Assembly: GCF_014851905.1 (NCBI RefSeq)
Contig: NZ_JACVAQ010000002.1
Coordinates: 1,452,087 to 1,516,086, forward strand
Reading direction: 5' to 3'
DNA from: Pseudomonas sp. PDM14
GTDB taxonomy: Bacteria > Pseudomonadota > Gammaproteobacteria > Pseudomonadales > Pseudomonadaceae
Length of the DNA stretch: 64,000 nucleotides
In this document: in pieces, positions 48,825 to 57,456 of the stretch
How positions within the stretch are numbered: position 1 is the first letter of the stretch
How the letters are laid out: each line of letters begins with the position of its first letter
The notes under the pieces: model-generated
Told to the model about the DNA's origin: nothing
Seen by the model: the letters and a program-made list of their open reading frames with translations, nothing else
Databases searched by the model: none
Program-made: the position numbers and the translations under genes

Positions 48825-49925
48825 ATGGGATTCAACTGCGGCATCGTCGGCCTGCCCAACGTCGGCAAGTCCACCCTGTTCAACGCCCTCACCAAATCCG
48901 GTATCGCGGCAGAGAACTTCCCCTTCTGCACCATCGAGCCGAATAGCGGCATCGTGCCGATGCCTGACGCGCGCCTGGCTGCACTGGCGGAGATCGTCAA
49001 ACCCGAGCGCATCATGCCGACCACCATGGAGTTCGTCGACATCGCCGGCCTGGTCGAAGGCGCCTCCAAAGGTGAAGGCCTGGGCAACAAGTTCCTCGCC
49101 AACATCCGCGAGACCGACGCCATTGCCCACGTCGTGCGCTGCTTCCAGGACGACAACGTGATCCACGTTGCCAACAGCGTCGACCCCAAGCGCGACATCG
49201 AGATCATCGACCTCGAACTGATCTTCGCCGACCTCGACAGCTGCGAGAAGCAGCTGCAGAAAGTCAGCCGCAACGCCAAGGGTGGCGACAAGGAGGCCGT
49301 CGCGCAGAAGGCCCTGCTCGAGAAGCTCATCCCGCACTTCACCGAAGGCAAACCAGCGCGCACCCTGCTGCGCACCCTGGGCGATGACGAGAAGCAACTG
49401 GTACGTGGCTTCCACCTGCTCACCAGCAAGCCGGTGATGTACATCGCCAACGTCGCCGAAGATGGCTTCGAGGGCAACCCGCTGCTCGACGTGGTCAAGG
49501 CCATCGCCGACGCCGAAGGCGCGATCGTCGTGCCCGTATGCAACAAGATCGAAGCGGAAATCGCCGAACTCGACGACGGCGAAGAGAAGGACATGTTCCT
49601 CGAAGCCCTAGGCCTCGAAGAACCCGGCCTGAACCGCGTGATCCGCGCCGGCTACGAGCTACTCAACCTGCAGACCTACTTCACCGCCGGCGTGAAAGAA
49701 GTACGCGCCTGGACCGTCAAGGTCGGCGCGACCGCCCCGCAAGCCGCCGCCGTAATCCACACCGACTTCGAAAAAGGCTTCATCCGCGCGGAGGTCGTCG
49801 CCTATGACGACTTCATCCAGTACAAGGGCGAAGGCGGCGCCAAGGAGGCCGGCAAGTGGCGCCTGGAAGGCAAGGAGTACATCGTCAAGGACGGCGACGT
49901 CATGCACTTCCGCTTCAACGTCTAA
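48825..49925 (+). CDS. ychF: Redox-regulated ATPase YchF (OLA1 family)
   Basis: Obg-related P-loop ATPase that binds ribosomes and catalase and dampens oxidative-stress responses in E. coli. The 366 residues have the G1 motif [24 protein letters not shown] [15 protein letters not shown]3 [17 protein letters not shown], and NKIE in place of the GTP-specific NKxD. The C-terminal TGS domain is complete ([34 protein letters not shown]). Confidence 0.97.
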   Translation: MGFNCGIVGLPNVGKSTLFNALTKSGIAAENFPFCTIEPNSGIVPMPDARLAALAEIVKPERIMPTTMEFVDIAGLVEGASKGEGLGNKFLANIRETDAIAHVVRCFQDDNVIHVANSVDPKRDIEIIDLELIFADLDSCEKQLQKVSRNAKGGDKEAVAQKALLEKLIPHFTEGKPARTLLRTLGDDEKQLVRGFHLLTSKPVMYIANVAEDGFEGNPLLDVVKAIADAEGAIVVPVCNKIEAEIAELDDGEEKDMFLEALGLEEPGLNRVIRAGYELLNLQTYFTAGVKEVRAWTVKVGATAPQAAAVIHTDFEKGFIRAEVVAYDDFIQYKGEGGAKEAGKWRLEGKEYIVKDGDVMHFRFNV

Positions 49926-49963
49926 GCACTTGATCGCGCGCAGAAAAACTCCCGGAACAAGGC

Positions 49964-49992
49964 TTGACAGCCCTCCCTCCACCGAGAATAAT
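49964..49992 (+). promoter_or_regulatory. Strong sigma-70 promoter of tRNA-Met
   Basis: TTGACA (49964-49969), exactly 17 bases, AATAAT (49987-49992), then a G/C-rich discriminator just before the tRNA at 50006. This is the layout of stringently controlled stable-RNA promoters. Confidence 0.85.
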
Positions 49993-50005
49993 GCGCGCCT
50001 CAAAC

Positions 50006-50082
50006 GGCTACGTAGCTCAGTTGGTTAGAGCACGGCATTCATAATGCTGGGGTCCGGGGTTCAAGTCCCTGCGTAGCCACCA
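50006..50082 (+). tRNA. tRNA-Met (anticodon CAT)
   Basis: 77-nt cloverleaf with CCA encoded. Acceptor GGCTACG with CGTAGCC; discriminator A; anticodon loop TTCATAA with CAT at 50040-50042; T-loop TTCAAGT. It is an elongator-type tRNA by its paired first acceptor base, though modified tRNA-Ile2 cannot be excluded by sequence alone. Its 3' end is next to the decayed integrative element, so it is the likely attachment site. Confidence 0.96.
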
Positions 50083-50089
50083 AACAAAA

Positions 50090-50117
50090 CAAAGGCTTAC
50101 CTTCGGGTAGGCCTTTG
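50090..50117 (+). terminator. Terminator of tRNA-Met with TTCG loop
   Basis: Twelve-base stem 50090-50101 with 50106-50117 (one G-T pair) capped by a TTCG tetraloop, a few bases past the tRNA CCA. Confidence 0.88.
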
Positions 50118-50174
50118 TTGTTTCTGGGGTAGTGACTACGGCTTGCCCACACCTCTCGAAATGGCAGGATGCCA

Positions 50175-50459
50175 ATGAAAAAAATCGCCATATTCCTCTT
50201 CTGGGTAAGCCTCTCGTTTGGAGTGCTTGGATGGCTGGCCCTGACTGGGCTATCAGCTGATTGCTACTTTTCCTCCAAAGCCGATCAAAGCGACGCGACT
50301 CGTTGCTATGCAATAGCGCTCACATTAAGCAGCTTGCTGTTTTTTACTGCAGTAGCGTTATCAGCCATTGCATATCTATGGCTTCCGTTTAAAAAGCAGC
50401 GTTTAACTGTTTTCATCGTTATTCTTCCAGGCGTGTTTTTACTCACGCACCTCTTTTGA
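50175..50459 (+). CDS. Small A/T-rich membrane protein of unknown function
   Basis: A 94-residue protein with three hydrophobic segments (about 3-25 FLFWVSLSFGVLGWLALTGL, 43-65 and 72-92). AGGA lies five bases before ATG 50175; an in-frame ATG six bases earlier is less well placed. Codon use is clearly more A/T-rich than the surrounding core genes, a sign of acquisition. I recognise no family. It lies between tRNA-Met and the FitAB-like pair, inside the decayed integrative element. Confidence 0.6.
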   Translation: MKKIAIFLFWVSLSFGVLGWLALTGLSADCYFSSKADQSDATRCYAIALTLSSLLFFTAVALSAIAYLWLPFKKQRLTVFIVILPGVFLLTHLF

Positions 50460-50463
50460 GAAC

Positions 50464-50883
50464 TCAGGCTTCCCAAGGGTTGACCAGGGAAACGTCCAAG
50501 GACTCGAAGTGGCGAGTATTGCGGGTGGCAATTACAGCCCCATGCAGCCGACCAATAGCTGCGATCTGCATATCTGCCATATCGACCGCCCTGCCCTTGC
50601 TTTCACTGTCAGCAGCCATCGCGGCATAGTGCCCGGCAGCCTGCTCATCAAACGACATAATGGCTCCGGCAAAATCCTGCTCAAACATCGCCGCAGCCAT
50701 TTCCAGAAGGCTTGCCTTGCGCTTCCCCTCTGGCAAACGAGCGATGCCATAGAGGATTTCTGCGACGGTGATCGAGCAAATCACGAACTCACTCGACGGT
50801 TGCGCATCGACCCAGGACAGCACTTGCGGATCAGGCTTGGCACGCATCAGCTCCGACAGCACATTGGTATCAAGCAGGATCAT
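50464..50883 (-). CDS. FitB/VapC-type PIN-domain toxin
   Basis: A 139-residue PIN-domain ribonuclease toxin. Acidic metal ligands are in place: Asp5 in LLDTNVLSE, Glu in TVAEILYGIARLPEGKR, and Asp in AVDMADMQIAAIGR. The segment ATRNTRHFESL near the C-terminus is typical of FitB. Its ATG overlaps the antitoxin stop as ATGA. A fragment of a second, similar gene lies at 52,090-52,200. Confidence 0.9.
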   Translation of the reverse strand: MILLDTNVLSELMRAKPDPQVLSWVDAQPSSEFVICSITVAEILYGIARLPEGKRKASLLEMAAAMFEQDFAGAIMSFDEQAAGHYAAMAADSESKGRAVDMADMQIAAIGRLHGAVIATRNTRHFESLDVSLVNPWEA

Positions 50884-51125
50884 TCATCGAAGCTCGCAGC
50901 GCGGGGCTTGTTCTGACACTCCGGCAATTCCAGATCCGCCCCGCCCGATGTAGCAAAGCGATTATGGATACGGCTGCCCAGCCCACCTTTTGAGCTCATG
51001 CGCGAAAGAGCCTGACGAATGATCACCCTCGCCTCTTCTTCCATCGAGCGGCCGTGACTGGCAGCCACAACACGAAGCTGAGCCTTGAGGTCATCATCCA
51101 GGTTACGAATAGTGATGCTGGCCAT
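50880..51125 (-). CDS. FitA-type ribbon-helix-helix antitoxin
   Basis: An 81-residue antitoxin. Residues 1-40 form a ribbon-helix-helix DNA-binding domain (ASITIRNLDDDLKAQLRVVAASHGRSMEEEARVII); the acidic/basic C-terminus (about 50-81) should wrap the toxin. ATG 51125 with GGAGGG upstream is chosen; an in-frame ATG 12 bases earlier lacks a ribosome site. It precedes the toxin in the same transcript and very probably represses it through the palindrome upstream. Confidence 0.9.
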   Translation of the reverse strand: MASITIRNLDDDLKAQLRVVAASHGRSMEEEARVIIRQALSRMSSKGGLGSRIHNRFATSGGADLELPECQNKPRAASFDE

Positions 51126-51140
51126 AAAGCCCTCCAAACG

Positions 51141-51162
51141 CTATCAATGCAATCATTGATAG
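51141..51162. promoter_or_regulatory. FitAB operator palindrome
   Basis: Perfect inverted repeat CTATCAATG-CAAT-CATTGATAG, 15 bases upstream of the antitoxin ATG. On the minus strand it overlaps a candidate promoter (TTGTAT, 16 bases, TTGATA). Palindromes of this kind are the autoregulatory sites of FitA/VapB antitoxins. Confidence 0.75.
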
Positions 51163-51194
51163 CATACAAGTTACTTGCTCACATGCATACATGT

Positions 51195-52095
51195 TCACTC
51201 GTAACAGCCAGCCCGAGCTGGGCAATGGGGGGACAGGCGTAATGCTGACTGCAGGTGCTTAGGGGACAGATGCGCGTAACGCATTGTCATGGCGATGGAT
51301 CCGCTGCAGGGTAAGAATGTCCCCTCCTCCCATCGTGTAGTGACTGCCGAAGATGTGACGCAGGATGTGGGTTAGCTGCCCTGGGGTATCGAGGGCACAA
51401 CGCTTGTAGGCACTTCGGAACGCCGCTCGGCACGACATGAACAGCCTGCCACTGCCGGCATGAACACCTTAAACGCAGCTTCTTCGACCTCCATCGGAAT
51501 CGGCACCGACCGCGATTGGCGATTCTTCGTCCGGTGGAAATGTGCTTTACCCCCCCGAAGATCGCATTTCGCTGGATCGTCTCGGCTTCATCCCAACGCA
51601 CACCCGTTGCCAGACAGAGTAGGGCCACTGGATAGGTGTGGTTGTTGGTCGACTTGCGACATTCATCCAGCAGCAAGCCGACCTGATCCGGCGTCAAAAA
51701 TGACAGCTCGGTCTGGTCCGTTTTGATCTGACGGATCTTCGCTAACGGGTGGAGCCGGACCACGCACCCAAGCGGATCAGCTCGGAGAAGACGGCCGACA
51801 GATAACGCTGTTCATGGTTGACCGCCTGCGGTGCGGCATCTTTTAACCGCCACTGCCGGTAGCGAGCCCATGCCAGCGCATCGAACTCGGAAGCACGCGG
51901 ATTACCCAGCATTTCGACCACGGCCAGCGTGCAAGACAGGTGATGCTTTTCATCCTTCGAGCAACCGTGCAGGGAGTGCCACCAGATCCGCGAGACGGTC
52001 ATCAAACGATCTGCCAGTCTGGTTCAGAATGGCGAAGAAGTCCGACTCGTAACGCTGAGCAGCCGTCTTCGCGAGAAAGCCTTTCTTACGGATAC
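51195..52095 (-). pseudogene. Decayed phage-type tyrosine integrase
   Basis: Remains of a site-specific recombinase, broken into at least four reading frames. Readable parts in order: N-terminal AKTAAQRYESDFFAIL (about 52,070-52,020), core-binding WARYRQWRLKDAAPQ and YLSAVFSELIRLG, catalytic-domain start FLTPDQVGLLLDECRK and ALLCLATGVRWDEAETI (Arg box 1), then RTKNRQSRSVPIPMEV, the HILRH box, and the catalytic Tyr in MTMRYAHLSPKHL, ending at the TGA near 51,195. One frameshift sits at a run of seven C (51,550-51,556); the segment between the LQRI helix and the Tyr motif is partly deleted. It cannot make an active enzyme. It points to integration at the neighbouring tRNA-Met. Confidence 0.88.
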
Positions 52096-52200
52096 GCCGA
52101 CTTCCCAAAGAGCGAGGGAAGCGTCTAGGGCCTTTGAAATTACGAGTGCTACGTCGGGCAATCACAGCCCTACGCAATCGGCCAAAACTAAGCGGCGATC
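52090..52200 (-). pseudogene. 3' fragment of a second FitB-like toxin gene
   Basis: On the minus strand the frame reads GRLRRAVIARRSTRNFKG, matching GRLHGAVIATRNTRHFES of the intact toxin at 50,464-50,883. After a frameshift the neighbouring frame reads KALDASLALWEV, matching ESLDVSLVNPWEA. The start and middle of the gene are missing: the copy is cut off at about 52,200 by the DUF4124 gene. Evidence for a second toxin-antitoxin module once present here. Confidence 0.7.
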
Positions 52201-52619
52201 TATCGAGCGCGAGGCGCGCTGATGTCTTTGCCGTAGAGGCCAGAGTTACGCACGGCATTTCGTGCGTCCTGCAATCGCCGAGCCTCTCTGTCTTCAGCTG
52301 CTTTTTGCGCCTCGGCTGCCAGCTTTTGCCTGCGCTCTTGCATAGCGTTTTGCGCGGCAATATCTCGACTACGCGCCTGCTCTCGCTGCCTCTGAGCTCG
52401 GCGTTCGTCCAGGCCCCTCTGAGTGTTTTCAAGCTGAGTCTGGTCTTGCTGCACGAAACTACCCTGCTTGACTTGAACCTCCTGCGCGTCCACCACGGTG
52501 TCAGGCTTCACATTGGAGAAGTGCTGTTTGCCATTCTCGTCCGTCCATTTGTAGATCTCGCCGAAAGAGGCGGTAGAGAGGAGCGCCGTCAGGAGGAGTA
52601 CACAGGTCTTGGCTTTCAA
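52200..52619 (-). CDS. DUF4124 domain protein, exported
   Basis: A 139-residue protein with signal peptide (about 1-19, CVLLLTALLSTASF then G-E). Residues 20-55 are the DUF4124 domain (EIYKWTDENGKQHFSNVKPD). The rest is a highly charged Arg/Gln/Glu/Ala coiled coil. Such proteins are periplasmic or envelope-associated with no known reaction. Its 3' end abuts the toxin-gene fragment, so its stop may lie at a recombination border. Confidence 0.82.
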   Translation of the reverse strand: MKAKTCVLLLTALLSTASFGEIYKWTDENGKQHFSNVKPDTVVDAQEVQVKQGSFVQQDQTQLENTQRGLDERRAQRQREQARSRDIAAQNAMQERRQKLAAEAQKAAEDREARRLQDARNAVRNSGLYGKDISAPRAR

Positions 52620-52852
52620 TTTTTCAGTCCTTTGAGGGTCGAGGTAACCACCGTTGAATCGATATTACACAGCCTCAAGAGATGCTGACTACACAGCTGG
52701 TCTTTCTGGAAAGCCCTGAATCGTGTGTTTGAAGAGCCCCTGGAGGCCGCGCGTCACGGGCACATGGGCACTCTCTGGCGAAAGGCCTAACGAGCCCAAC
52801 ATCAGCCAGGCATAATCCTCACCCCTGCTCCACCCGCCGCCGAGGCTTTGCC

Positions 52853-53059
52853 ATGAGAGATGACTTTTCCAATCTGCGCGCCGAGCGTGATGAACCGGCA
52901 CGGTATCGCGACACCTATAGCCCGCCGCCCAAGCGCCAGGGCAACCTGACGCTGCAGATCGCACTGGGTATCTGGCTCGGTGGCGTGGCGCTGGGGATCA
53001 CCGGCTTCATCGCCAGCCTGCTGCTGGCCACGTTCGGCATGACCATTCAGCTGCCGTAG
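52853..53059 (+). CDS. Small single-span membrane protein
   Basis: A 68-residue protein: a charged N-terminal 30 residues (DDFSNLRAERDEPARYRDTY, PPPKRQ) and one hydrophobic segment (about 33-62, ALGIWLGGVALGITGFIASLLLATFG). GAGG is placed upstream of the ATG. Unknown function. The 233 bases between it and the DUF4124 gene show nothing I can identify beyond a CATAAT that might be a -10. Confidence 0.6.
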   Translation: MRDDFSNLRAERDEPARYRDTYSPPPKRQGNLTLQIALGIWLGGVALGITGFIASLLLATFGMTIQLP

Positions 53060-53118
53060 ACAGACATCCGACCAGCACCTATCGCGGCGATCAGCACACA
53101 GCCTTGAGAGCAGCAACT

Positions 53119-54042
53119 TCAGGCCGACCGTTTGCCCAGCCAGTTGGGCAGTAGCAAGCCAGCGAATATCAGCGCGCCGCCGAGCCAGTGATAGGGCTGC
53201 AAGCCTTCGTCGAGCAATAGCCAGCCGAGCACGGCGGTGAACAGCGGCATCAGGTAATTGCTCATCGATGCGCGCGCCGCGCCGAGCACTGCCACGCCGC
53301 GGTTCCACAGGAAGTAGGCCAGCAGCGAGGCGAAGAGCCCGGTGTAGCCGATTGCCGCCAGGTTGCCAGGGGTTAGCGCCAGGCGCGCGCCACCGGCCAG
53401 CTCCATCAGGTACAACGGCAACAGCATCGGCACGCCGCAGAAAATCATCGCGCCCAACAGAACGATCCCAGGCACCTCGGCGAAGTACCTGGCCCAACGG
53501 CGCAACAGCAGGGTGTAGAGCGCCCAGTCGACCACCGCCACCAGCATCAGCAAGTCGCCCGGATTGAAGCTCAGCCCCACCAGTGCAGACCAACTGCCGC
53601 GTGTCAGCAGTAGCAGCAGACCGGCGCTCGCCACCAGCATGCCCAGCCAGGCGCGGGACGCCGGCCACTCGCCCAGGAGCAGGCCGGCGCCAACGTAGGC
53701 AGCCAGCGGCAGGCAGGTGTTGACCAGAGTGATATTGAGCGCAACGGTGCTGTGCGCGGCGCTGTAGAGAAAGCTGTTGTAGCCGCAGATGCCCAGCGCC
53801 GAGACCACCAGCAGGCGCCATCCGGCATCCCGCAGTACGGCACGGTGTCGCCATAGCGGCAGGGCAATGAACGGCAGCAGCACGAGTAGCGCCAGGCACC
53901 AGCGCCAGAAGGCCAGGGTAAACGGCGCGATGCTGTCGCTTAAGGCACGGGCGATGAGCGCGTTGCCGGCCCAGCACAGGTTGCCCAGCGCCAGGCCCAG
54001 CCAGGCGACCAGGAGGGCCGAGCGCTGCGGCGTGTTCGTCAC
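53119..54042 (-). CDS. DMT-superfamily (EamA) transporter
   Basis: A 307-residue inner-membrane transporter with ten hydrophobic helices in two EamA halves (about 10-145 and 160-300). The halves begin with GNLCWAGNALIARAL and GDLLMLVAVVDWALYTLLLRRWA, and each ends in an E-x2-GW/P motif (LLLGEWPASRAWLGM; LLLDEGLQPYHWLGGALI). Substrate cannot be predicted; relatives export amino acids or metabolites. Seven bases upstream of the carbonic anhydrase gene's 3' end on the same strand, so possibly co-transcribed. Confidence 0.9.
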   Translation of the reverse strand: MTNTPQRSALLVAWLGLALGNLCWAGNALIARALSDSIAPFTLAFWRWCLALLVLLPFIALPLWRHRAVLRDAGWRLLVVSALGICGYNSFLYSAAHSTVALNITLVNTCLPLAAYVGAGLLLGEWPASRAWLGMLVASAGLLLLLTRGSWSALVGLSFNPGDLLMLVAVVDWALYTLLLRRWARYFAEVPGIVLLGAMIFCGVPMLLPLYLMELAGGARLALTPGNLAAIGYTGLFASLLAYFLWNRGVAVLGAARASMSNYLMPLFTAVLGWLLLDEGLQPYHWLGGALIFAGLLLPNWLGKRSA

Positions 54043-54049
54043 GCGCGCT

Positions 54050-54685
54050 TCAGACCGGGCGCAGACGGTATTGCGGCGGCAGCTGTTCGAGGCCGCTGAC
54101 CGTCACGTTGAGGTTCTTCCAGCGACCATCCTTGATGCCGTAAATGCAGCCATGCACGGACAACTCCTGGCCGCGGTGCCAGGCGTTCTGCACGATGGTG
54201 GTGTGGCTGACGTTGGCCACCTGCTGGATCACGTTGAGCTCGCACATGCGGTCCACGCGCTCCTCGTCGCTGGCGAACTGGGCGAGGTGCTCGCGCTGCT
54301 CGTAGTACAGGTCGCGGATGGTCCGTAGCCAGCCGTCGATCAGACCCAGCTGCACGTCCTGCATGGCCGCGCGCACACCACCGCAGCCGTAGTGGCCGGT
54401 GACCAGGATGTGTTTGACCTTGAGCACGTCGACGGCGTACTGCACCACGGACAGGCAGTTGAGATCGGTGTGCAGCACCACGTTGGCGACGTTGCGGTGG
54501 ACGAAGATATCGCCCGGCAGCAGGCCGACGATTTCGTTGGCCGGCACCCGGGCATCGGAACAGCCGATCCAGAGGAATTCGGGCGTTTGCTGCTTGGCCA
54601 GCTTGGCGAAGAACTGCGGATCGTCTTCCTTGACCGCCTCGGCCCAGCGCGCGTTGTTCTCGAACAGCTGCTGTAGGTCACTCAT
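54050..54685 (-). CDS. Beta-class carbonic anhydrase
   Basis: Zinc enzyme interconverting CO2 and bicarbonate. The 211 residues show all ligands: Cys42 and Asp44 in WIGCSDARVP, His98 and Cys101 in GHYGCGGVRAA. N-terminal helix MSDLQQLFENNARWAEAVK is typical. The homologue in P. aeruginosa is PA4676. Normal length, no oddities. Confidence 0.95.
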   Translation of the reverse strand: MSDLQQLFENNARWAEAVKEDDPQFFAKLAKQQTPEFLWIGCSDARVPANEIVGLLPGDIFVHRNVANVVLHTDLNCLSVVQYAVDVLKVKHILVTGHYGCGGVRAAMQDVQLGLIDGWLRTIRDLYYEQREHLAQFASDEERVDRMCELNVIQQVANVSHTTIVQNAWHRGQELSVHGCIYGIKDGRWKNLNVTVSGLEQLPPQYRLRPV

Positions 54686-54745
54686 GGTTCATCTCCCGCA
54701 GGGTGCCGACCGTGGCCAAGCGCCGTGAATGCCGCGCCAGGTGGT

Positions 54746-55198
54746 TCAATCGATCAGGGTACAGGCCATCACCAGCGCATCCTCGCGCCCACCAGGTGCC
54801 GGGTAGTAGTCGCGGCGCCGGCCGATTTCGTTGAAACCGTAGTGCTCGTACAGGCGATAGGCCGACTGGTTGCTGGCGCGAACCTCGAGGAAACATTCGC
54901 CGGCCTTCATCGCGTAGGCACGGCGCATCAGGTGTTCGAGCAGTTGCAGGCCGTAGCCCTTACCCTGGCTCTGCGGGTGCACGGTGATATTGAGCAGATG
55001 GGCCTCGTCGATGATCACCTGGATCACACCGTGGCCAACCTGCTCCTCGCCGGCGAGCATCACCCAGCAGTCGTAGGACTTGAGCCCATCGGCGAACAGG
55101 TTGCGATTCCACGGATGGCTGAAGGCAGCGGCCTCGACCTGCACCACGCGGTCAAGGTCCGCCTCGGTCATCGGGCGGAAGCTGATGGCACCACTCAT
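54746..55198 (-). CDS. rimI: Ribosomal protein S18-alanine N-acetyltransferase
   Basis: GNAT enzyme that acetylates the N-terminal alanine of ribosomal protein S18. The 150 residues contain the acetyl-CoA loop QSQGKGYGLQLLEHLM and the RimI-type EVRASNQSAYRLYEHYGFNEIGRRRDYY. ATG 55198 overlaps the stop of the upstream gene as ATGA; an in-frame ATG 15 codons earlier is inside that gene. Confidence 0.94.
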   Translation of the reverse strand: MSGAISFRPMTEADLDRVVQVEAAAFSHPWNRNLFADGLKSYDCWVMLAGEEQVGHGVIQVIIDEAHLLNITVHPQSQGKGYGLQLLEHLMRRAYAMKAGECFLEVRASNQSAYRLYEHYGFNEIGRRRDYYPAPGGREDALVMACTLID

Positions 55199-55986
55199 AC
55201 GCTCGGCTTCCAGCGCTGCATGATCCGACGCATGGCCTGCCACAGCTCGCGCTTGCGCTCCGGCTCGTCCATCAGCAGCTCCAGGCCGGGCAACGCCCAG
55301 GCCGGGCCGAGGCCGCCGATGTTCAGCTCGCGGTTATAAGCCTGCTCATCCGCCTCGCCGGCGAAACGCACCGCCGGCAGGCCGATCAGCCACAGGCAGG
55401 CGCACGGCTGGCTTTCCAACTGGCCAGCCAGTACGCCCTGCACGTAATCGCGGGCGGCATCCGGGCCCTGGTCAAGGTTGCCACGCGACAACAGTGGCCA
55501 GCCGATCGGTGAGCCATCGCCAACCTGTTGCGGGCTGTCCGGCAGGCCGGCGGCGCGCAGCAGGTCTTTCAATAGTAGATAGGCCGGGTCGCGGCTCTGG
55601 AAGGATTCGCCGGTAGGCAGCTCGACCAGCACGGCGCAGTCACCGGCGCGCAACAGCTGCAGGGCGAAGCGCGGCGGCGCGACGGGCGCAGCCTTGGTCG
55701 GCTCGGCAGGCTCGGCTTCATCCACAACCGGTGCGGCCTTGGCCAGCGGCCGAGGCATCTGCACCGTAGGGCGGGGCACCTCGATGGTCGGCCGCGCGGG
55801 AGTGATCGCCTCACGCACCACCGGCGCCTCCGCGACAGCGGTGACCTCGACGGGCAGCGCCTCCTCGACCGGCGGCTGCAGCAGTTCGGCACGCGACGGG
55901 GCGGCAAACGGCAGCACATGGCGCGGCAGCCAGCTCACCACCTGCATGGCGGTCAGATAGGCGCGGCGACGGGTTTCTTCGATCAA
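55195..55986 (-). CDS. Conserved hypothetical protein upstream of rimI (PA4679-like)
   Basis: About 263 residues. I place the start at TTG 55986 (LIEETRRRAYLTAMQVVSWLPR, with AGGA upstream) because the residues before the next ATG at 55947 look conserved. A Pro/Ala/Val-rich low-complexity linker spans about 30-100. The C-terminal half (FALQLLRAGDCAVLVELPTGESFQSRDPAYLLLKDLLRAAGL and CLWLIGLPAVRF) is globular with no family I can name. Translationally coupled to rimI, which suggests a link to ribosome or protein maturation, but that is guesswork. Confidence 0.72.
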   Translation of the reverse strand: MIEETRRRAYLTAMQVVSWLPRHVLPFAAPSRAELLQPPVEEALPVEVTAVAEAPVVREAITPARPTIEVPRPTVQMPRPLAKAAPVVDEAEPAEPTKAAPVAPPRFALQLLRAGDCAVLVELPTGESFQSRDPAYLLLKDLLRAAGLPDSPQQVGDGSPIGWPLLSRGNLDQGPDAARDYVQGVLAGQLESQPCACLWLIGLPAVRFAGEADEQAYNRELNIGGLGPAWALPGLELLMDEPERKRELWQAMRRIMQRWKPSV

Positions 55987-56205
55987 GACTGAGAGTTCCT
56001 GTGGGCGGGCAACGACCCGCACTGATGGCCGGGAATTGTGGCTTGAATCGGCGTTGCGGGAAAGGCCGAAGGCCGTTTCGACACCCGGTCGGCTTGCCCG
56101 CGACCTTTGCAGTACAATTCGCCGCCGTTGAACATGTTGATGATCTCGCGAGTTTGCGCCAGACGAGGCGCGGCAGATCATATATGCAGCCTGCAGGATG
56201 CCCCG

Positions 56206-57456
56206 ATGATTGACCCCAAGCGCGTATTGCGCGCCCTCGCCGAGCACTGGACGCTACTCGAGCCGCTGTGCGAGCGCTTCGACGCCGGCACCCTGAGCCT
56301 GGTCGAGCTGCGCAACCAGCTCGGCGCCCAGTTGCCCGAGGGCAGCCCCGCCGACATCACCGCCCTGCTCGACCAGTGGATTCGCCTGGATATCCTGGTG
56401 CCGGTGGCCAAGAGCCCCAACCGCTTCGAGCTGAACGCGCAGATCCACGACTTCCTCGCCTACCTGCGCCGTGAGCATCGCCTCGGCCTGTGCCTGGAGA
56501 TCGAAGCCTACCTGCGCCACCTGGAACGCCTGGCCGGCTATATCCAGGATGCCTTCGAAGTGCGCGACGGCAACGACCTCGCCCGCCAGCTGCGCCTGCT
56601 CGATATGCGCGTGCGCGATGTGCTGAAGAAGCTCGGCAATGACGAACAGGCACTGATCGGCGTGGCCGAACGGGCCAAGACCAGCGACCGGCAGATCCCG
56701 CTGCGCCAGCGCTACGCCGAAGTGCTGGCGACCTGGGACGAATACGTCGAACCGATGATCCAGCTGGTGGCCGCCGACGGCGCCTTCGAGCAGGGCGTAC
56801 GCCGCGTCGAGCAGGTGCTGCTCAAGCTGCTCGGCGAACAACAACGTCTCGGCCAACTGGTCGACGACGACCTGCTGCTGCGCACCCACGCGCGCATCCT
56901 GGAAATGCAGACCACCGCCCAGCTGACCCTGCGCAAGGCCCGCGAGCTGTTGCTGCCACTGCGCGAGGAAGCGCGACGACACAACGCCGTGACCCGTGGT
57001 GCGGCGCTGGCCCTGGCGGCGATCCGCAAGAAGGGCCTGGACGCCGTGCCGCAGGCCTCGCTGCCGCTGCACACGCGTCCACAAAGCACCTTCCTCGGCA
57101 CCGCCTCGCAGGTCGAGGCCTACGTCTACGCCCTCGCCCGCTTCGAGCCCAAGCCGTCGCAGTTCCCCAAGGCCAGCACCACGCGCAAGGGCGAGCCGCA
57201 ACGTGCACCACGCACCGCGCGGGAGATGATCGAGCGCTGCGAACAGGCCCTGCCGCTGCCGGACCTGATGGGCTGGCTGCTGGAGCAGGAGCCCACCGGC
57301 GCCACCGACGAATTGCTCTACTGGTTCTCGCGCCTGTCCCGCGACAGCCGCTTCCAGCGTGAGCGCCTCGAGCGCCGCGACTACCTCACCCGCGAGCATC
57401 AGGTCAGCCTGAGCTCCTACGCCCTGATCAAGCCGGCCGGGACCACCACTGCATGA
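56206..57456 (+). CDS. mksF: Kleisin subunit MksF of the MksBEF condensin
   Basis: Kleisin-like subunit of the MukBEF-like (Mks) condensin, which shapes and segregates the chromosome. The 416 residues are almost all helical: winged-helix N-terminus (RVLRALAEHWTLLEPLCERF, LLDQWIRLDILVPVAKSPNRFELN), long central coiled coil (to about 320) and a C-terminal winged-helix segment. AGGA precedes ATG 56206. It overlaps mksE as ATGA. Order mksF-mksE-mksB equals PA4684-PA4685-PA4686 of P. aeruginosa. Confidence 0.93.
   Translation: MIDPKRVLRALAEHWTLLEPLCERFDAGTLSLVELRNQLGAQLPEGSPADITALLDQWIRLDILVPVAKSPNRFELNAQIHDFLAYLRREHRLGLCLEIEAYLRHLERLAGYIQDAFEVRDGNDLARQLRLLDMRVRDVLKKLGNDEQALIGVAERAKTSDRQIPLRQRYAEVLATWDEYVEPMIQLVAADGAFEQGVRRVEQVLLKLLGEQQRLGQLVDDDLLLRTHARILEMQTTAQLTLRKARELLLPLREEARRHNAVTRGAALALAAIRKKGLDAVPQASLPLHTRPQSTFLGTASQVEAYVYALARFEPKPSQFPKASTTRKGEPQRAPRTAREMIERCEQALPLPDLMGWLLEQEPTGATDELLYWFSRLSRDSRFQRERLERRDYLTREHQVSLSSYALIKPAGTTTA

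Noticed and set aside
51195..52095. Functional integrase
   Set aside because: The conserved boxes are in different frames and part of the segment before the catalytic Tyr is missing.
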